From Caldilineales bacterium (GTDB taxonomy: Bacteria; Chloroflexota; Anaerolineae; J102), in NCBI GenBank assembly GCA_024102915.1, contig JAGFJG010000111.1:1-32546 (forward strand): DNA of 32,546 nt, written 5' to 3'. The translations under genes were made by a program, and so were the position numbers. The notes beneath the pieces were generated by a model. The model was not told the origin of the DNA, did not search any database, and was given only the letters and a program-made list of their open reading frames with translations. Positions 1 through 8,398 of the stretch are shown piece after piece (position 1 is the stretch's first letter; each line of letters opens with the position of its first letter).

Positions 1-228
1 CGCGCTATTTCCGATTTCGAATATGAATACCAGATCGCACTCACCAACAAAAAGCTGGCCCCGGAGATCGAATTTTGCGCCCTGATGACCAGCCAGGAAC
101 ACAGTTTTCTCTCGGCCAGCATCCTGAAGGAAGTCGCCATGCTGGGCGGCGATATCTCCAATATGTGCCCGGCCCATGTGGCCTCCGCCCTGCATCGACG
201 AGCGCAGGAACGAAAGGCGCAAGCGTAA
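1..228 (+). CDS. coaD: Pantetheine-phosphate adenylyltransferase, C-terminal part (5' end outside window)
   Basis: Frame 1 is open from the window edge to the TAA at 226-228 and gives 75 residues. The stretch SDFEYEYQIALTNKKLAPEIE followed by a SFLSASILKEVA segment and GGDISNMCP matches the C-terminal half of bacterial CoaD, where SDFEYE and the S-FLSSS-VKE block help form the nucleotide and phosphopantetheine site. CoaD transfers AMP from ATP to 4'-phosphopantetheine to make dephospho-CoA, the penultimate step of coenzyme A synthesis, in the cytosol. The N-terminal HIGH-type nucleotidyl-transferase motif must lie upstream of the window. The stop is 24 nt before the preferred start of the downstream sulfurtransferase, so the two may be cotranscribed. 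Confidence 0.9.
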   Translation, partial: RAISDFEYEYQIALTNKKLAPEIEFCALMTSQEHSFLSASILKEVAMLGGDISNMCPAHVASALHRRAQERKAQA

Positions 229-252
229 AACGTGACACTCGATACCTGCCTC

Positions 253-1098
253 ATGTACAACACACTGATTACAACTTCCGAACTCGCCGAACTGCTCGAC
301 CGGAATGCCTGCGTCCTTGTCGATTGCCGCTTCTCGCTCAAAGACGCGACCGTGGGCCAGAAAAACTACCTGGCATCGCACATCCCCGGCGCGGTCTTCG
401 CCCACCTGGACGATGATCTCTGCGGCCCCATCATCCCCGGCGTCACTGGCCGCCATCCCCTGCCGGATGTGGATGATTTCGTGCGCAAGTTGAGCGGCCG
501 GGGCATCGACGAAACCACACAGGTCGTTTGCTATGACGATGCCGGCGGCGGGTTCGCCGTGAGATTGTGGTGGATGTTGCGCTGGCTGGGTCATGATGGC
601 GTCGCCATTTTGGATGGAGGCTGGCAGGCCTGGATCAACGAGGGCCGGGCGACGCAGTCCGGTTGGGAAACCCGCGCTCCGTCGGATTTCAAGCCGCATC
701 CTCGCCTCGACCTCGTATTCGACGCCGATCAGGTGGAAGCCGTCCGCCTCGACCCGAACTGGCGCGTGATCGACGCCCGCGAAGCGATTCGCTATCAGGG
801 GCTGGCGGAACCCATCGATCCTGTCGCTGGTCGCATCCCCGGCGCGGTGAACGCCCCCTGGAAAGACAATCTGACGGACGGACGGTTTCTCGACGCCGAC
901 GCTCTGCGTGAAATCTATCAGCCGTTGATAGCGGACATGCCGCCGGAGCAAGTCGTCGTCTATTGCGGTTCGGGGGTGACTGCCTGCCACGACATCTTTG
1001 CCATCGCCCACGCCGGATTGGGTGATGTGCGCCTGTATGCCGGTTCGTGGAGCGATTGGATCACCGATCCGAACAGGCCGATCGCCAGCGACGCCTGA
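253..1098 (+). CDS. Two-domain rhodanese-type sulfurtransferase
   Basis: This is a tandem-rhodanese protein of about 281 residues, the usual length of thiosulfate/3-mercaptopyruvate sulfurtransferases. The N-terminal inactive domain contains the CRFSLKD and GHIPGA-like (SHIPGAVFAHLD) segments. The C-terminal domain carries the active-site loop CGSGVTAC, with the catalytic Cys about 43 residues from the end. The enzyme would move a sulfane sulfur from thiosulfate or mercaptopyruvate to cyanide or a thiol acceptor; the CGSGVT loop does not decide the substrate. A GTG at 232 is in frame, but homologues normally begin near M-x-TLI, so ATG 253 is preferred; neither start has a convincing Shine-Dalgarno. 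The methyltransferase gene follows after 27 nt. Confidence 0.88.
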   Translation: MYNTLITTSELAELLDRNACVLVDCRFSLKDATVGQKNYLASHIPGAVFAHLDDDLCGPIIPGVTGRHPLPDVDDFVRKLSGRGIDETTQVVCYDDAGGGFAVRLWWMLRWLGHDGVAILDGGWQAWINEGRATQSGWETRAPSDFKPHPRLDLVFDADQVEAVRLDPNWRVIDAREAIRYQGLAEPIDPVAGRIPGAVNAPWKDNLTDGRFLDADALREIYQPLIADMPPEQVVVYCGSGVTACHDIFAIAHAGLGDVRLYAGSWSDWITDPNRPIASDA

Positions 1099-1125
1099 CG
1101 CTCATTCGCGTGAGAATGCCTTAAG

Positions 1126-1911
1126 ATGGCCGAAATCACCGCCCCCTTCGCTCAGCCTCGCGTCGTCACCGACCTGGCGGAGTGCGACTTCTATCACACG
1201 ATGGACATCCCCGGATTTGGACCCGTCACCGGCGCCTGGGACTTGCGCGACGACCCGGACGCCTATTTGGGGAATGTCGATTTTGACGGCAAGCGCGTGC
1301 TGGAAATCGGCACGGCCAGCGGTTATCTTTGTTTCCACATGGAAAGCAGAGGCGCTGAAGTCGTCGCCTATGATCTGAACGAAAACTACGATTGGGACGT
1401 GGTGCCATTCGCCGGGCAGGACAGCGACGCATTTCAGGCTGAACGCAAAACCCATATCCGCCGCCTGAACAACGGCTTCTGGCTGAACCATCGCGCCCAC
1501 AACTCTCAGGCCAAAATGGTTTACGGCACCGTCTACGACATCCCCTCCGGCATCGGCATGGTCGACATCAGCACACTGTGCTCGATGCTGCTGCACTTGC
1601 GAGACCCCTTTCTCGCCCTGCAAAACGCCGCCCGCTTGACGCGTGAAACGATCATCGTGGCCGAATTGATGTGGCAGCACCCCCTGGTCGTGCGGCTGCT
1701 CAGCCGTTTGCGCAGCCCCTACATGGCCTTCCTGCCCGATTTCCGCAGCGGCCAGCCGAATGAGACCTGGTGGTTGTTTTCGCCGGAGGTCATGCAGCAA
1801 TACCTGGGCGTTTTGGGGTTCGAGAAAAGCCGGATCGTCTATCACCACCAGATTTATCAGGGGAAAAAGCAGGCGCTTTATACGATCGTGGCCACTCGCA
1901 CGAAGGGCTGA
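1126..1911 (+). CDS. Class I SAM-dependent methyltransferase, CmoB/DUF1698-like
   Basis: The 261-residue protein has the SAM-binding motif [12 protein letters not shown] at residues 58-68 and the acidic post-I strand VVAYDLN at about 77-83. The preceding segment, [20 protein letters not shown], resembles the region before motif I in the CmoB/Methyltransf_9 family of tRNA wobble-uridine modifying enzymes. It is not a clear CmoB orthologue: it is shorter than the roughly 320 residues of E. coli CmoB. The substrate cannot be told from sequence and could be a tRNA, lipid or small metabolite. Its TGA stop (1909-1911) shares one base with the ATG of the next gene, implying translational coupling to the ABC ATPase. 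Confidence 0.8.
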   Translation: MAEITAPFAQPRVVTDLAECDFYHTMDIPGFGPVTGAWDLRDDPDAYLGNVDFDGKRVLEIGTASGYLCFHMESRGAEVVAYDLNENYDWDVVPFAGQDSDAFQAERKTHIRRLNNGFWLNHRAHNSQAKMVYGTVYDIPSGIGMVDISTLCSMLLHLRDPFLALQNAARLTRETIIVAELMWQHPLVVRLLSRLRSPYMAFLPDFRSGQPNETWWLFSPEVMQQYLGVLGFEKSRIVYHHQIYQGKKQALYTIVATRTKG

Positions 1912-2990
1912 TGGACGAGTCGGCTGCGTTTCTCACCGCGCACGGGATCGAGAAAAGCTTTGACGAAACCCTCGTGCTGCAGGGCATCGACCTGACGCTG
2001 GCCGCCGGGGAGGCGGTCTGCCTGCTGGGGCCGAGCGGCTGCGGCAAAACTACACTGCTGCGGATCATCGCCGGATTGGAGCAGCCTGACCGGGGTCAGA
2101 TCATCTGCGAAGGGAACGACATCACCAGCCTGCCGCCGCATCGGCGCGGGTTCGGGCTGATGTTTCAGGATTACGCCCTGTTTCCTCATCTCAGCGTGGC
2201 CGACAATATCGCGTTCGGGCTGCGCATGCAGTACTGGCCGCAGGCGGAGATCGCCGCCAGGGTGACCGAGCTTCTGGATGTCGTGGAATTGGAGGGGTTT
2301 GGCGAGCGCAAGGTGTTTGAGTTGAGCGGGGGACAACAGCAACGGGTGGCGCTGGCCCGCAGTCTGGCTCCTCGCCCCCGCCTGCTCATGCTCGATGAGC
2401 CGCTTGGCTCGCTCGACCGCCTGTTGCGCGACCAGCTTTTGGCCGAACTCCGGCATCTTTTGCAGACCCTGCGCCAGACCACGCTCTACGTCACGCATGA
2501 TCAGATGGAAGCCTTCGCCATCGCCGACCGGGTGGTGTTGATGAATCAGGGGCGCATCGAGCAAGAAGCCACTCCGGCGGATATGTATTTGCAACCGGCC
2601 ACGGTGTTCGCCGCCCGCTTTCTCGGCTTCAAGAATATCCTCCCGGCCAGCGTGTCTGCCCTCGCCCCCCCCAGCCTGGACACGCCTTTGGGGCCCCTCT
2701 TCTCGCAATCATTGCCCGCAGGCCTGCACACCGGCGACAACATCATGGCGCTGATCCGGCCGGAAGACGCTCGCCCGGCGGCTGATGAAACCCCGGCTGC
2801 GAACCGTGTCTCGCTCACGCTGACCATGAGCTCTTTTCGCGGGGCGCACACACTGGTGCGTCTCAAAGCTGCCGACGCCGATCTGCCAGAGATGGAATTC
2901 GAAATCCCAGGCGTCCTTGCCGGCTATCATCCCGGTGATCGTTTGGCATTAGACATCACCCCCGAAGCGATAGTGATCCTGCGAGGTTAG
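1911..2990 (+). CDS. ABC transporter ATPase with C-terminal TOBE-like region (polyamine/iron/thiamine importer type)
   Basis: This is a 359-residue ATPase. Walker A is GPSGCGKTT (residues 40-48), the Q-loop lies in [12 protein letters not shown] (about 84-95), the signature is [15 protein letters not shown] (138-152), Walker B is LLMLDEP and the H-loop is VTHD (His196). About 120 further residues include a LIRPEDA segment typical of TOBE regulatory domains of PotA, FbpC and ThiQ-like importers. It would sit on the cytoplasmic face of an importer and hydrolyse ATP. No permease or binding-protein gene lies beside it here; its partners may be upstream of coaD or elsewhere. The chosen ATG overlaps the methyltransferase stop; longer in-frame starts would overlap that gene deeply and lack homology. 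The ligand is not predictable. Confidence 0.9.
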   Translation: MDESAAFLTAHGIEKSFDETLVLQGIDLTLAAGEAVCLLGPSGCGKTTLLRIIAGLEQPDRGQIICEGNDITSLPPHRRGFGLMFQDYALFPHLSVADNIAFGLRMQYWPQAEIAARVTELLDVVELEGFGERKVFELSGGQQQRVALARSLAPRPRLLMLDEPLGSLDRLLRDQLLAELRHLLQTLRQTTLYVTHDQMEAFAIADRVVLMNQGRIEQEATPADMYLQPATVFAARFLGFKNILPASVSALAPPSLDTPLGPLFSQSLPAGLHTGDNIMALIRPEDARPAADETPAANRVSLTLTMSSFRGAHTLVRLKAADADLPEMEFEIPGVLAGYHPGDRLALDITPEAIVILRG

Positions 2991-3020
2991 AGGCGACTCA
3001 CCTTACCCTCTGCATATCGC

Positions 3021-3050
3021 TTGCAAATCCAACCCGATAATTGGTAGGAT
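3021..3050 (+). promoter_or_regulatory. Predicted sigma70-type promoter of the sensor kinase operon
   Basis: TTGCAA (3021-3026) is followed after 18 nt by TAGGAT (3045-3050), preceded by TG at 3042-3043, giving an extended -10 (TGGTAGGAT). The kinase start codon is 45 nt downstream. The same TGGTAGGAT string occurs upstream of uvrC. Confidence 0.45.
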
Positions 3051-3094
3051 GTGTCGCAGTTCGCAACGCCGCGCTCATTCAGGGAGAATGCTGT

Positions 3095-5917
3095 GTGCAT
3101 AAGCGGCCTCACCGGCTGATCCCGCACGTATCAAACGGCACATCGCTCCGCAACGATTTGGGGCTTCAGGTACTGGCCCTGTACTTGCTCTTTATCGGGC
3201 CAGTGTTGTTGGGCGCGCTGATTTTCGACAACCTGACTCGCGCCAACCTGCAGGAAGATGCGCAGGCGGCTGACCTGGCGCTGGCTCGCGCCATTGCCCT
3301 GGAGACGAATGCAACGTTGGGCAATGCCGTGCACACGGTGCAAAGTCTGGCCGGGCAACAGGCCGTGATGAACACCGATGTCGATGGCATGGCGCCGCTG
3401 TTCCGAGACGTGGCATTGGCGCGCAACGACGTGAATCTGGTCTATCGGCTCGGCCCTGATGGCATCATGATCTACCACTATCCGGAAGGGCCGTCGAGCA
3501 CGGTGGGCGTCAATTTCTCGTTCCGCGAGTATTTCCAGGCCGCATTGCAAAGCGATGGCCCCATCTTTTCCAACGGGCGCATCTCGCCCACAACAGGCCA
3601 GCCAGTCGCCACCGCCGTCATGCCACTTTACGACGCGAGCGGCGCGTTCACCGGGATCGTGGCGACCAATCTCGCCCTGGAAAATCTCAGTGACACGCTC
3701 AAGGCTGTGGCCGAGGATATCGAAGACCGGGGGTTGATTATCAGCGTCGTGGATGCAGGCGGCCAGGTGGTCGCCCACCCCGGCTTGCCCGACGCCACCA
3801 TTCCGGCGGAAGCGATGCTCAGCGTCCGCCACAGCGAAGACCTGGGTTTGCCCGAATATCTCTTGCCTGACTGGGACGCCTGGAATGATGGCGTGGTGGA
3901 GCGGGTGCTCAGCGGCGCCAGCGGCACGACGATCTCGACCGCGCCCGATGAAAGCGAATGGGTGCGATCCTATGTTCCGGTTCCGGCGGCAGGATGGGGT
4001 GTGATCGTACAGCGTCCGACCGACATCGCCTTCGCCACAATCCGCCGCTATCATCGCCTGTTGCTGGCGGCGATCGCCATCTATCTGGCGGGCGGAATCG
4101 TATTCTGGTGGGCGCTCTCCCGCCGGGTGATGGCGCCGCTCGAACGTCTGGCCGAGTACAGCCAGCGGGTGGGGCGGCGCACTGCCGCGGACGAATTGGC
4201 CGAGGTTGGGTTGGAGCCTTTATCCAAACGCCAGGATCAGGTCGGCCACCTAGCCCGTTCATTGACCGCCATGGCCAGCGCCATCGATCAGCGTTTTCGC
4301 GAGTTGTCCACGTTGTTGGAGACCAGCCGTTCGGTCGTGAGTTCGCTCGATTCTTCGCAGGTCATCGACAACATCGTCGCCGAGGTGCAACGCCTGCTCG
4401 ATGTGGATCGGGCGGCGGTCGTCGTGCATGACCGGCGGCTGGATGTCTTTCGCATCCGCGCCAGCCGCGGGCTGTCTCCCGGCTATGTGGAGCAATTGCG
4501 GATCGAGCCGTCGGAACCACACTCCGCAGCGATGGAAGCCCTGCGCAGTCAGGCCGTGGTCGAGATCACTGACGTGGACATGAACCCGATCTATTCGGAC
4601 GAGATGCGCACCCGCGCCCATGTCGAAGGATTTCGCTCTTTGCTGGCTGTGCCGCTGATCACACAACATGCCGCGCCTGCGGCTCTGGTGCTTTATCGGA
4701 ACGAACCCCACCAGTATTCGACCGCCGATCTGGAGCTTGTCGCCAGTTTTGCCAACCATGCGGCGATGGCGATGGAGCACGCGGCCCTGTTTGCCCAATC
4801 CGACGCCAGCCTGCAAGAACAAACCCGGCGTCTCGAGGCCATCGTCGAAAGCCTGAACGACGGGCTGATCCTCGCCAGCCTCACCGACGACGTCCTATTT
4901 TGTAATCAGCGCGCCGCCGATATGTTGGGCATGCGCCGCGCCATCGCCCGGCAGAGACATGCCACAGAATTGACGCACGCGCTTTTGTCCAGCAGCCAGG
5001 ATCCGGCGCAGGCGCTGCAATCATTCCAGGCAGCTATCGGCGGCGGCGGTGCGATGAGCATCGACATCACGCGGCCCGGTCGAGAGGGCAGGCCGCAGGA
5101 CGTGCGCCTGCATATCTTCGAAGTCACGGATGCCGGGGGCGAGTTGATCGGCTGGGGCCAATACTGGCAGGACATCACCCACGACAAAGACCTGGATCGG
5201 ATGAAATCGGCTTTGCTTTCGACTGTGTCGCACGAATTGCGAACGCCGCTCGCCTCCATCAAAGGCTTTGCCAGCACATTATTGGCCAAGGACGTGGAAT
5301 GGGACGCCACCGCACAGCGGGAATTCATCCAAACTATCAGCGACGAAAGCGACCGATTGACGACCCTCGTCAACAACTTGCTCGACCTGTCCAGGTTGGA
5401 GGGCGGCGCGTTGCGGATTCAGCGCGAGTTGTATTCCATGGGCGATCTGCTCGAACAGGCCGCGGCACGGGATGGACGACGGTTGGATGGGCGACTGCGG
5501 ATTCAGGTGCAATCCAATTTGCCGGAACTCTGGATTGACCCCCCGCGCATGGAAACGGTCGTGCGGAATCTGTTGGAGAACGCCGCCAAGTATTCGCCGC
5601 CCGATTCCGATATCGAGCTCACCGCCGAACGGCAGGATGGGCATATCGTCGTACAGGTGCGTGATTACGGGACAGGTGTGCCGCTCGACCAGCAGGAGCG
5701 AATCTTTGACCGCTTTTACCGGGGCGAAGTCGAAAGGGAGAGGCGGATTGGCGGGGCGGGTTTGGGTCTGGCGATCTGTAAGGGTTTTGTAGAAGCGCAT
5801 GGCGGCCGCATCTGGGTGCAGGATGCGCATCCCGGCGCGCTCTTCGCCTTCTCCATCCCCACGATCCCGCCACCGGAGGTTGCATGGCGGTCAATCGAGA
5901 TGAGGTCGCAAACATGA
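3095..5917 (+). CDS. Membrane sensor histidine kinase (dCache-HAMP-GAF-PAS-HisKA-HATPase)
   Basis: The kinase has about 940 residues. A transmembrane helix at about 22-44 is followed by an extracytoplasmic double-cache-like domain (about 50-320), a second helix (about 322-342) and a HAMP-like linker. A GAF domain (about 405-567) and a PAS domain (about 578-698) follow. The HisKA domain has the H-box STVSHELRTPL with phospho-acceptor His713. The HATPase domain has N-box NLLENAAKYS (about 825), G1 DYGTGVP (about 857) and G2 GGAGLGLAI (about 887). It should sense a small extracellular ligand with the cache domain and phosphorylate the regulator encoded next. GTG 3095 is preferred over a TTG at 3041 because AGGGAG lies 8 nt upstream of it. 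The TGA stop overlaps the regulator ATG (ATGA, 5914-5917). The ligand is unknown. Confidence 0.92.
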   Translation: MHKRPHRLIPHVSNGTSLRNDLGLQVLALYLLFIGPVLLGALIFDNLTRANLQEDAQAADLALARAIALETNATLGNAVHTVQSLAGQQAVMNTDVDGMAPLFRDVALARNDVNLVYRLGPDGIMIYHYPEGPSSTVGVNFSFREYFQAALQSDGPIFSNGRISPTTGQPVATAVMPLYDASGAFTGIVATNLALENLSDTLKAVAEDIEDRGLIISVVDAGGQVVAHPGLPDATIPAEAMLSVRHSEDLGLPEYLLPDWDAWNDGVVERVLSGASGTTISTAPDESEWVRSYVPVPAAGWGVIVQRPTDIAFATIRRYHRLLLAAIAIYLAGGIVFWWALSRRVMAPLERLAEYSQRVGRRTAADELAEVGLEPLSKRQDQVGHLARSLTAMASAIDQRFRELSTLLETSRSVVSSLDSSQVIDNIVAEVQRLLDVDRAAVVVHDRRLDVFRIRASRGLSPGYVEQLRIEPSEPHSAAMEALRSQAVVEITDVDMNPIYSDEMRTRAHVEGFRSLLAVPLITQHAAPAALVLYRNEPHQYSTADLELVASFANHAAMAMEHAALFAQSDASLQEQTRRLEAIVESLNDGLILASLTDDVLFCNQRAADMLGMRRAIARQRHATELTHALLSSSQDPAQALQSFQAAIGGGGAMSIDITRPGREGRPQDVRLHIFEVTDAGGELIGWGQYWQDITHDKDLDRMKSALLSTVSHELRTPLASIKGFASTLLAKDVEWDATAQREFIQTISDESDRLTTLVNNLLDLSRLEGGALRIQRELYSMGDLLEQAAARDGRRLDGRLRIQVQSNLPELWIDPPRMETVVRNLLENAAKYSPPDSDIELTAERQDGHIVVQVRDYGTGVPLDQQERIFDRFYRGEVERERRIGGAGLGLAICKGFVEAHGGRIWVQDAHPGALFAFSIPTIPPPEVAWRSIEMRSQT

Positions 5918-6606
5918 GCAACGGCGCTCGCATCCTGGTCGTCGATGATGAGCAACCCCTGCGCGAGTTCATCAGCCGGAATCTGGCTGCGCGCGGCTAC
6001 GCGGTGACGAAGGCCGCCAATGGTCTGGAGGCGATGGCGATTTTCCAGAGCGAGGCGCTCGATCTTATCATCCTGGATTTGATGATGCCGCACATGGATG
6101 GTCTGGAGACGACCCAGCGCATCCGGCGAGTCTCTACTCTGCCGATTATCGTCCTCAGCGCCCTGGACGAAGAACGAGACAAGGTGATGGCGTTGAACAT
6201 GGGGGCCGACGATTATCTGACCAAGCCTTTTGGTGTGGAAGAACTGTTGGCGCGCGTGCGGGTGGCGCTGCGTCGTATGCGTTGGACAGCACAGCCGGCC
6301 GAGGAAGGCGTCTTGCACGCCGGGGATATCACGCTTGATCCGGAAAAGGGGCGGGTGATGCGCGATGGCAAAGAGGTAAAACTCACCCGTACCGAGTTCG
6401 ACCTGCTGCATTATCTGATGCAGAACCCGGACAGGGCGCTGTCACATCGCCGGATATTGCAGAATGTGTGGGGACCGGAGTATGGCAACGAAAGTGAGTA
6501 TCTGCGCGTTTACATTGGGCGCTTGCGCAAAAAACTGGAGAAGGACGCCGCCAATCCGGCTCATCTCATTACGGAGCACGGTCTGGGATATCGTTTTGCG
6601 TCATAG
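5914..6606 (+). CDS. OmpR/KdpE-type response regulator
   Basis: This 230-residue protein has a receiver domain with the acidic pocket DDE (11-13), phospho-acceptor Asp55 in LDLMMP, a switch Ser82 (VLSAL) and Lys104 in TKPFG. The C-terminal winged-helix DNA-binding domain (about 130-230) includes LTRTEFDLLHYL and the YIGRLRKKL recognition region, and ends in GLGYRF. It is the cognate partner of the kinase immediately upstream. ATG 5914 overlaps the kinase stop and has GAGGT 7 nt upstream, so it is favoured over an in-frame ATG at 5884. Its targets are unknown; the nearby Liv importer is a candidate by position only. Confidence 0.93.
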   Translation: MSNGARILVVDDEQPLREFISRNLAARGYAVTKAANGLEAMAIFQSEALDLIILDLMMPHMDGLETTQRIRRVSTLPIIVLSALDEERDKVMALNMGADDYLTKPFGVEELLARVRVALRRMRWTAQPAEEGVLHAGDITLDPEKGRVMRDGKEVKLTRTEFDLLHYLMQNPDRALSHRRILQNVWGPEYGNESEYLRVYIGRLRKKLEKDAANPAHLITEHGLGYRFAS

Positions 6607-6808
6607 GGCGTGCGGGGCAAGTGAGAATGTGAGTTCTCTGTATCTCAATGATGGCTCTAGAGAAAAGGGGCTCAACCACGGAGGACGCGGAGATTTCATG
6701 TGATTTCGAGGCTCGAAACAGGGTATCTTTCCCTGTGATCTCTGCGCCCTCCGCGGTTATTTCAGGAAAGCCAATCTTCGATCATCAATCTTCACTTATG
6801 CCGAACTT
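6607..6808. other. Intergenic region after the response regulator gene
   Basis: No supported gene. Apart from the palindromic element at 6674-6758, the region is relatively A/T-rich towards its right end and holds no recognisable RNA gene. A short open frame crossing 6464-6703 is a shadow of the regulator gene. Confidence 0.5.
6674..6758. repeat. Imperfect palindromic intergenic repeat (ACCACGGAGG type)
   Basis: Arms 6674-6694 and 6738-6758 match as inverted repeats in 18 of 21 positions (core CACGGAGGACGCGGAGA versus its GC-rich partner). Two further palindromes are nested inside: TTTCGAG/CTCGAAA at 6704-6718 and ACAGGG/CCCTGT at 6718-6736. The CGGAGGxCGCxGAG core resembles a palindromic repeat family that I recall as common in environmental bacteria. 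The element may also act as a transcription end for the two-component operon. Confidence 0.6.
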
Positions 6809-6838
6809 TTAACAAACTATTTACAAACTGAATATATC
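6809..6838 (+). promoter_or_regulatory. Predicted promoter of the branched-chain amino-acid transport operon
   Basis: TTAACA (6809-6814) and TATATC (6833-6838) are separated by 18 nt within an A/T-rich stretch. A start near 6845 would leave a leader of about 160 nt before the receptor gene. A second -35-like TTGACC at 6852 has no good -10 partner. Confidence 0.35.
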
Positions 6839-6904
6839 TGTTTACGAGATGTTGACCTCCGCCCTGTAAGGTAGAAGCATCGTCGAGTTTTCGTCGTAGC
6901 CCTA

Positions 6905-6954
6905 GCGTACTGCGTATTGGTATTCCCCCGCTCAACATGCTATGCGCAGTACGC
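6905..6954 (+). promoter_or_regulatory. Perfect 10-bp inverted repeat in the leader of the receptor gene
   Basis: GCGTACTGCG (6905-6914) and CGCAGTACGC (6945-6954) are exact inverted repeats separated by 30 nt. The pair lies in the predicted 5' leader, about 50 nt before the receptor start codon. It could be a leader hairpin, a split operator, or a remnant of a dispersed repeat. Confidence 0.5.
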
Positions 6955-7005
6955 ACCCTTTCATTCGTTCGTTTGTTTCGCACCAAGCATCAAGGAGGAT
7001 GCACC

Positions 7006-8322
7006 ATGTCTCGCAAATCGTTGTTACTGGTATTGATTGTCTTGATAGCGGCGCTGGCGTTTTCAGCGTGCGCCAGCGCGCCTGCCGCCGCCCCTGCCGC
7101 ACCAGCCGAACAACCCGCGGCCGAACAGCCGGCCGCGGAGCAGCCTGCCGCCGAAGAGATGGTTACCATCGGCTTCACGGCCTCGCAAACCGGGAAATAC
7201 AACGTTGAATCCGAACGTCAGACCAACGGTTTCAACATGTGGATGCAGGGGGTGAATGATGCCGGCGGCATCGAACTCGCCGATGGCACGGTCCTCAAAT
7301 TCGACGCCAAATCCTATGATGACGAATCCAACACCGACCGGGTGCAGGAACTCTACACTCGCCTTGCCACCGAAGACGGTGCTGATTTTCTGATAAGCCC
7401 GTATTCATCTGGTCTGACCTCGGCCGCTTCGGTCATCGCCGAGCAGTACGAGAAGGTGATGGTGACAACCGGCGCCGCGTCCGACAGCAACTACGAGCAG
7501 GGTTTCACCGGCGTCTATCAGGTCTACACCCCGGCCAGCAAGTATCTGACCGGCGCTGTCGATTTCCTGGCCTCTGATGCGCCCGACGTCAAGAGGATCG
7601 CCATCGTACACGAGAATGACAACTTCTCGACTGGCGTGGCCGAAGCGGTCAACGCCTATGCGGAAGAAAAAGGCTACGAAGTCGTGCTGTTCGAAGGCTA
7701 TGATTCCGCCACAACCGACTTCGCACCATTCATCAATAAAATCCAACAGGCCGAGCCGGATGCCATTCTCGGCGGCGGCCATTTCCAGGATGGCAGCACG
7801 TTCGCCCGCCAGTTGGCTGAGAAGAATGTGGATGTCCCCTATGTCGCTCTCCTCGTCGCTCCGCCCGAACCAACCTTCGCCGAATTGGGCGACTCCGCCG
7901 TGGGCGTGATCGGTCCCAGCCAATGGGAGCCGCAGGCCAAGTTCACCGCCGAGGCGGCAGCGGCAGCCGGGATCGACTGGGCCGGCCCGACCGGGGCTGA
8001 ATTCACCGATGCCTACATGGCCGCATACGGCGAAGAGCCATCGTACCACGCCGCTGGCGGCTATATCGCCGGCCTGGTTCTGGGCGAGGCGATCAAAAAG
8101 GCGGGGTCGTTGGATAGCGCCGCCATCAAGACGGCACTCGACGACATGGACCTGATGACCTTCTACGGAGAGCTGGATTTCGAATCCAATCCCGACCAGC
8201 ACGGCTTGCAGGTTGGCCATAGCATGGTGTTCGTGCAGTGGCAACGCGATGATAGCGGCAACCTGGTCAAAGAAGTGATCTGGCCGGCGGAAGGACGAAC
8301 CGCAGACCCCATCACCCGCTAA
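7006..8322 (+). CDS. Branched-chain amino-acid-type ABC transporter, substrate-binding lipoprotein
   Basis: This is a 438-residue precursor with a hydrophobic signal segment and a lipobox ending in FSAC (Cys22), so it should be lipid-anchored outside the membrane. An Ala/Pro/Glu linker with AEQPA repeats (about 33-50) leads into a Peripla_BP_6/LivJ-type type I binding fold, beginning VTIGFTASQTGKY. The long periplasmic-binding-protein core (roughly 52-420) contains IAIVHENDNFSTGVAEAV, the typical second-lobe start. Four genes downstream supply the matching permeases and ATPases. Ligands of this family include branched-chain amino acids, amides, urea and aromatics, so the substrate is open. 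ATG 7006 is certain: AAGGAGGA ends 6 nt upstream, while the upstream in-frame starts lie in the leader palindrome. Confidence 0.93.
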   Translation: MSRKSLLLVLIVLIAALAFSACASAPAAAPAAPAEQPAAEQPAAEQPAAEEMVTIGFTASQTGKYNVESERQTNGFNMWMQGVNDAGGIELADGTVLKFDAKSYDDESNTDRVQELYTRLATEDGADFLISPYSSGLTSAASVIAEQYEKVMVTTGAASDSNYEQGFTGVYQVYTPASKYLTGAVDFLASDAPDVKRIAIVHENDNFSTGVAEAVNAYAEEKGYEVVLFEGYDSATTDFAPFINKIQQAEPDAILGGGHFQDGSTFARQLAEKNVDVPYVALLVAPPEPTFAELGDSAVGVIGPSQWEPQAKFTAEAAAAAGIDWAGPTGAEFTDAYMAAYGEEPSYHAAGGYIAGLVLGEAIKKAGSLDSAAIKTALDDMDLMTFYGELDFESNPDQHGLQVGHSMVFVQWQRDDSGNLVKEVIWPAEGRTADPITR

Positions 8323-8336
8323 ACCCATCCAGCAAC

Positions 8337-8372
8337 AACGCCCGCCCGTTCTTAGATAGAAGGGCGGGCGTT
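8337..8372 (+). terminator. Strong hairpin between receptor and permease genes (attenuator or mRNA-stabilising stem)
   Basis: AACGCCCGCCC (8337-8347) pairs perfectly with GGGCGGGCGTT (8362-8372). Inside, TTCT pairs with AGAA around a TAGAT loop, with one bulged G. There is no T-run afterwards, so partial termination or 3'-end protection of the receptor message is more likely than full termination. Confidence 0.65.
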
Positions 8373-8398
8373 CCATACCACAGCTTGGAGGCTGTTTC

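Noticed and set aside
3041..3094. TTG start giving a longer sensor kinase
   Set aside because: It overlaps the predicted -10 element and has no Shine-Dalgarno, while GTG 3095 has AGGGAG 8 nt upstream.
3131..4054. Minus-strand open frame (307 codons) opposite the sensor kinase
   Set aside because: Overlaps the cache domain of a well-supported kinase and has no start signal or domain.
6773..6800. Repeated CAATCTTC motifs suggesting another copy of the heptamer element
   Set aside because: Only two short matches and none of the ordered blocks seen at 17880 and 26168.
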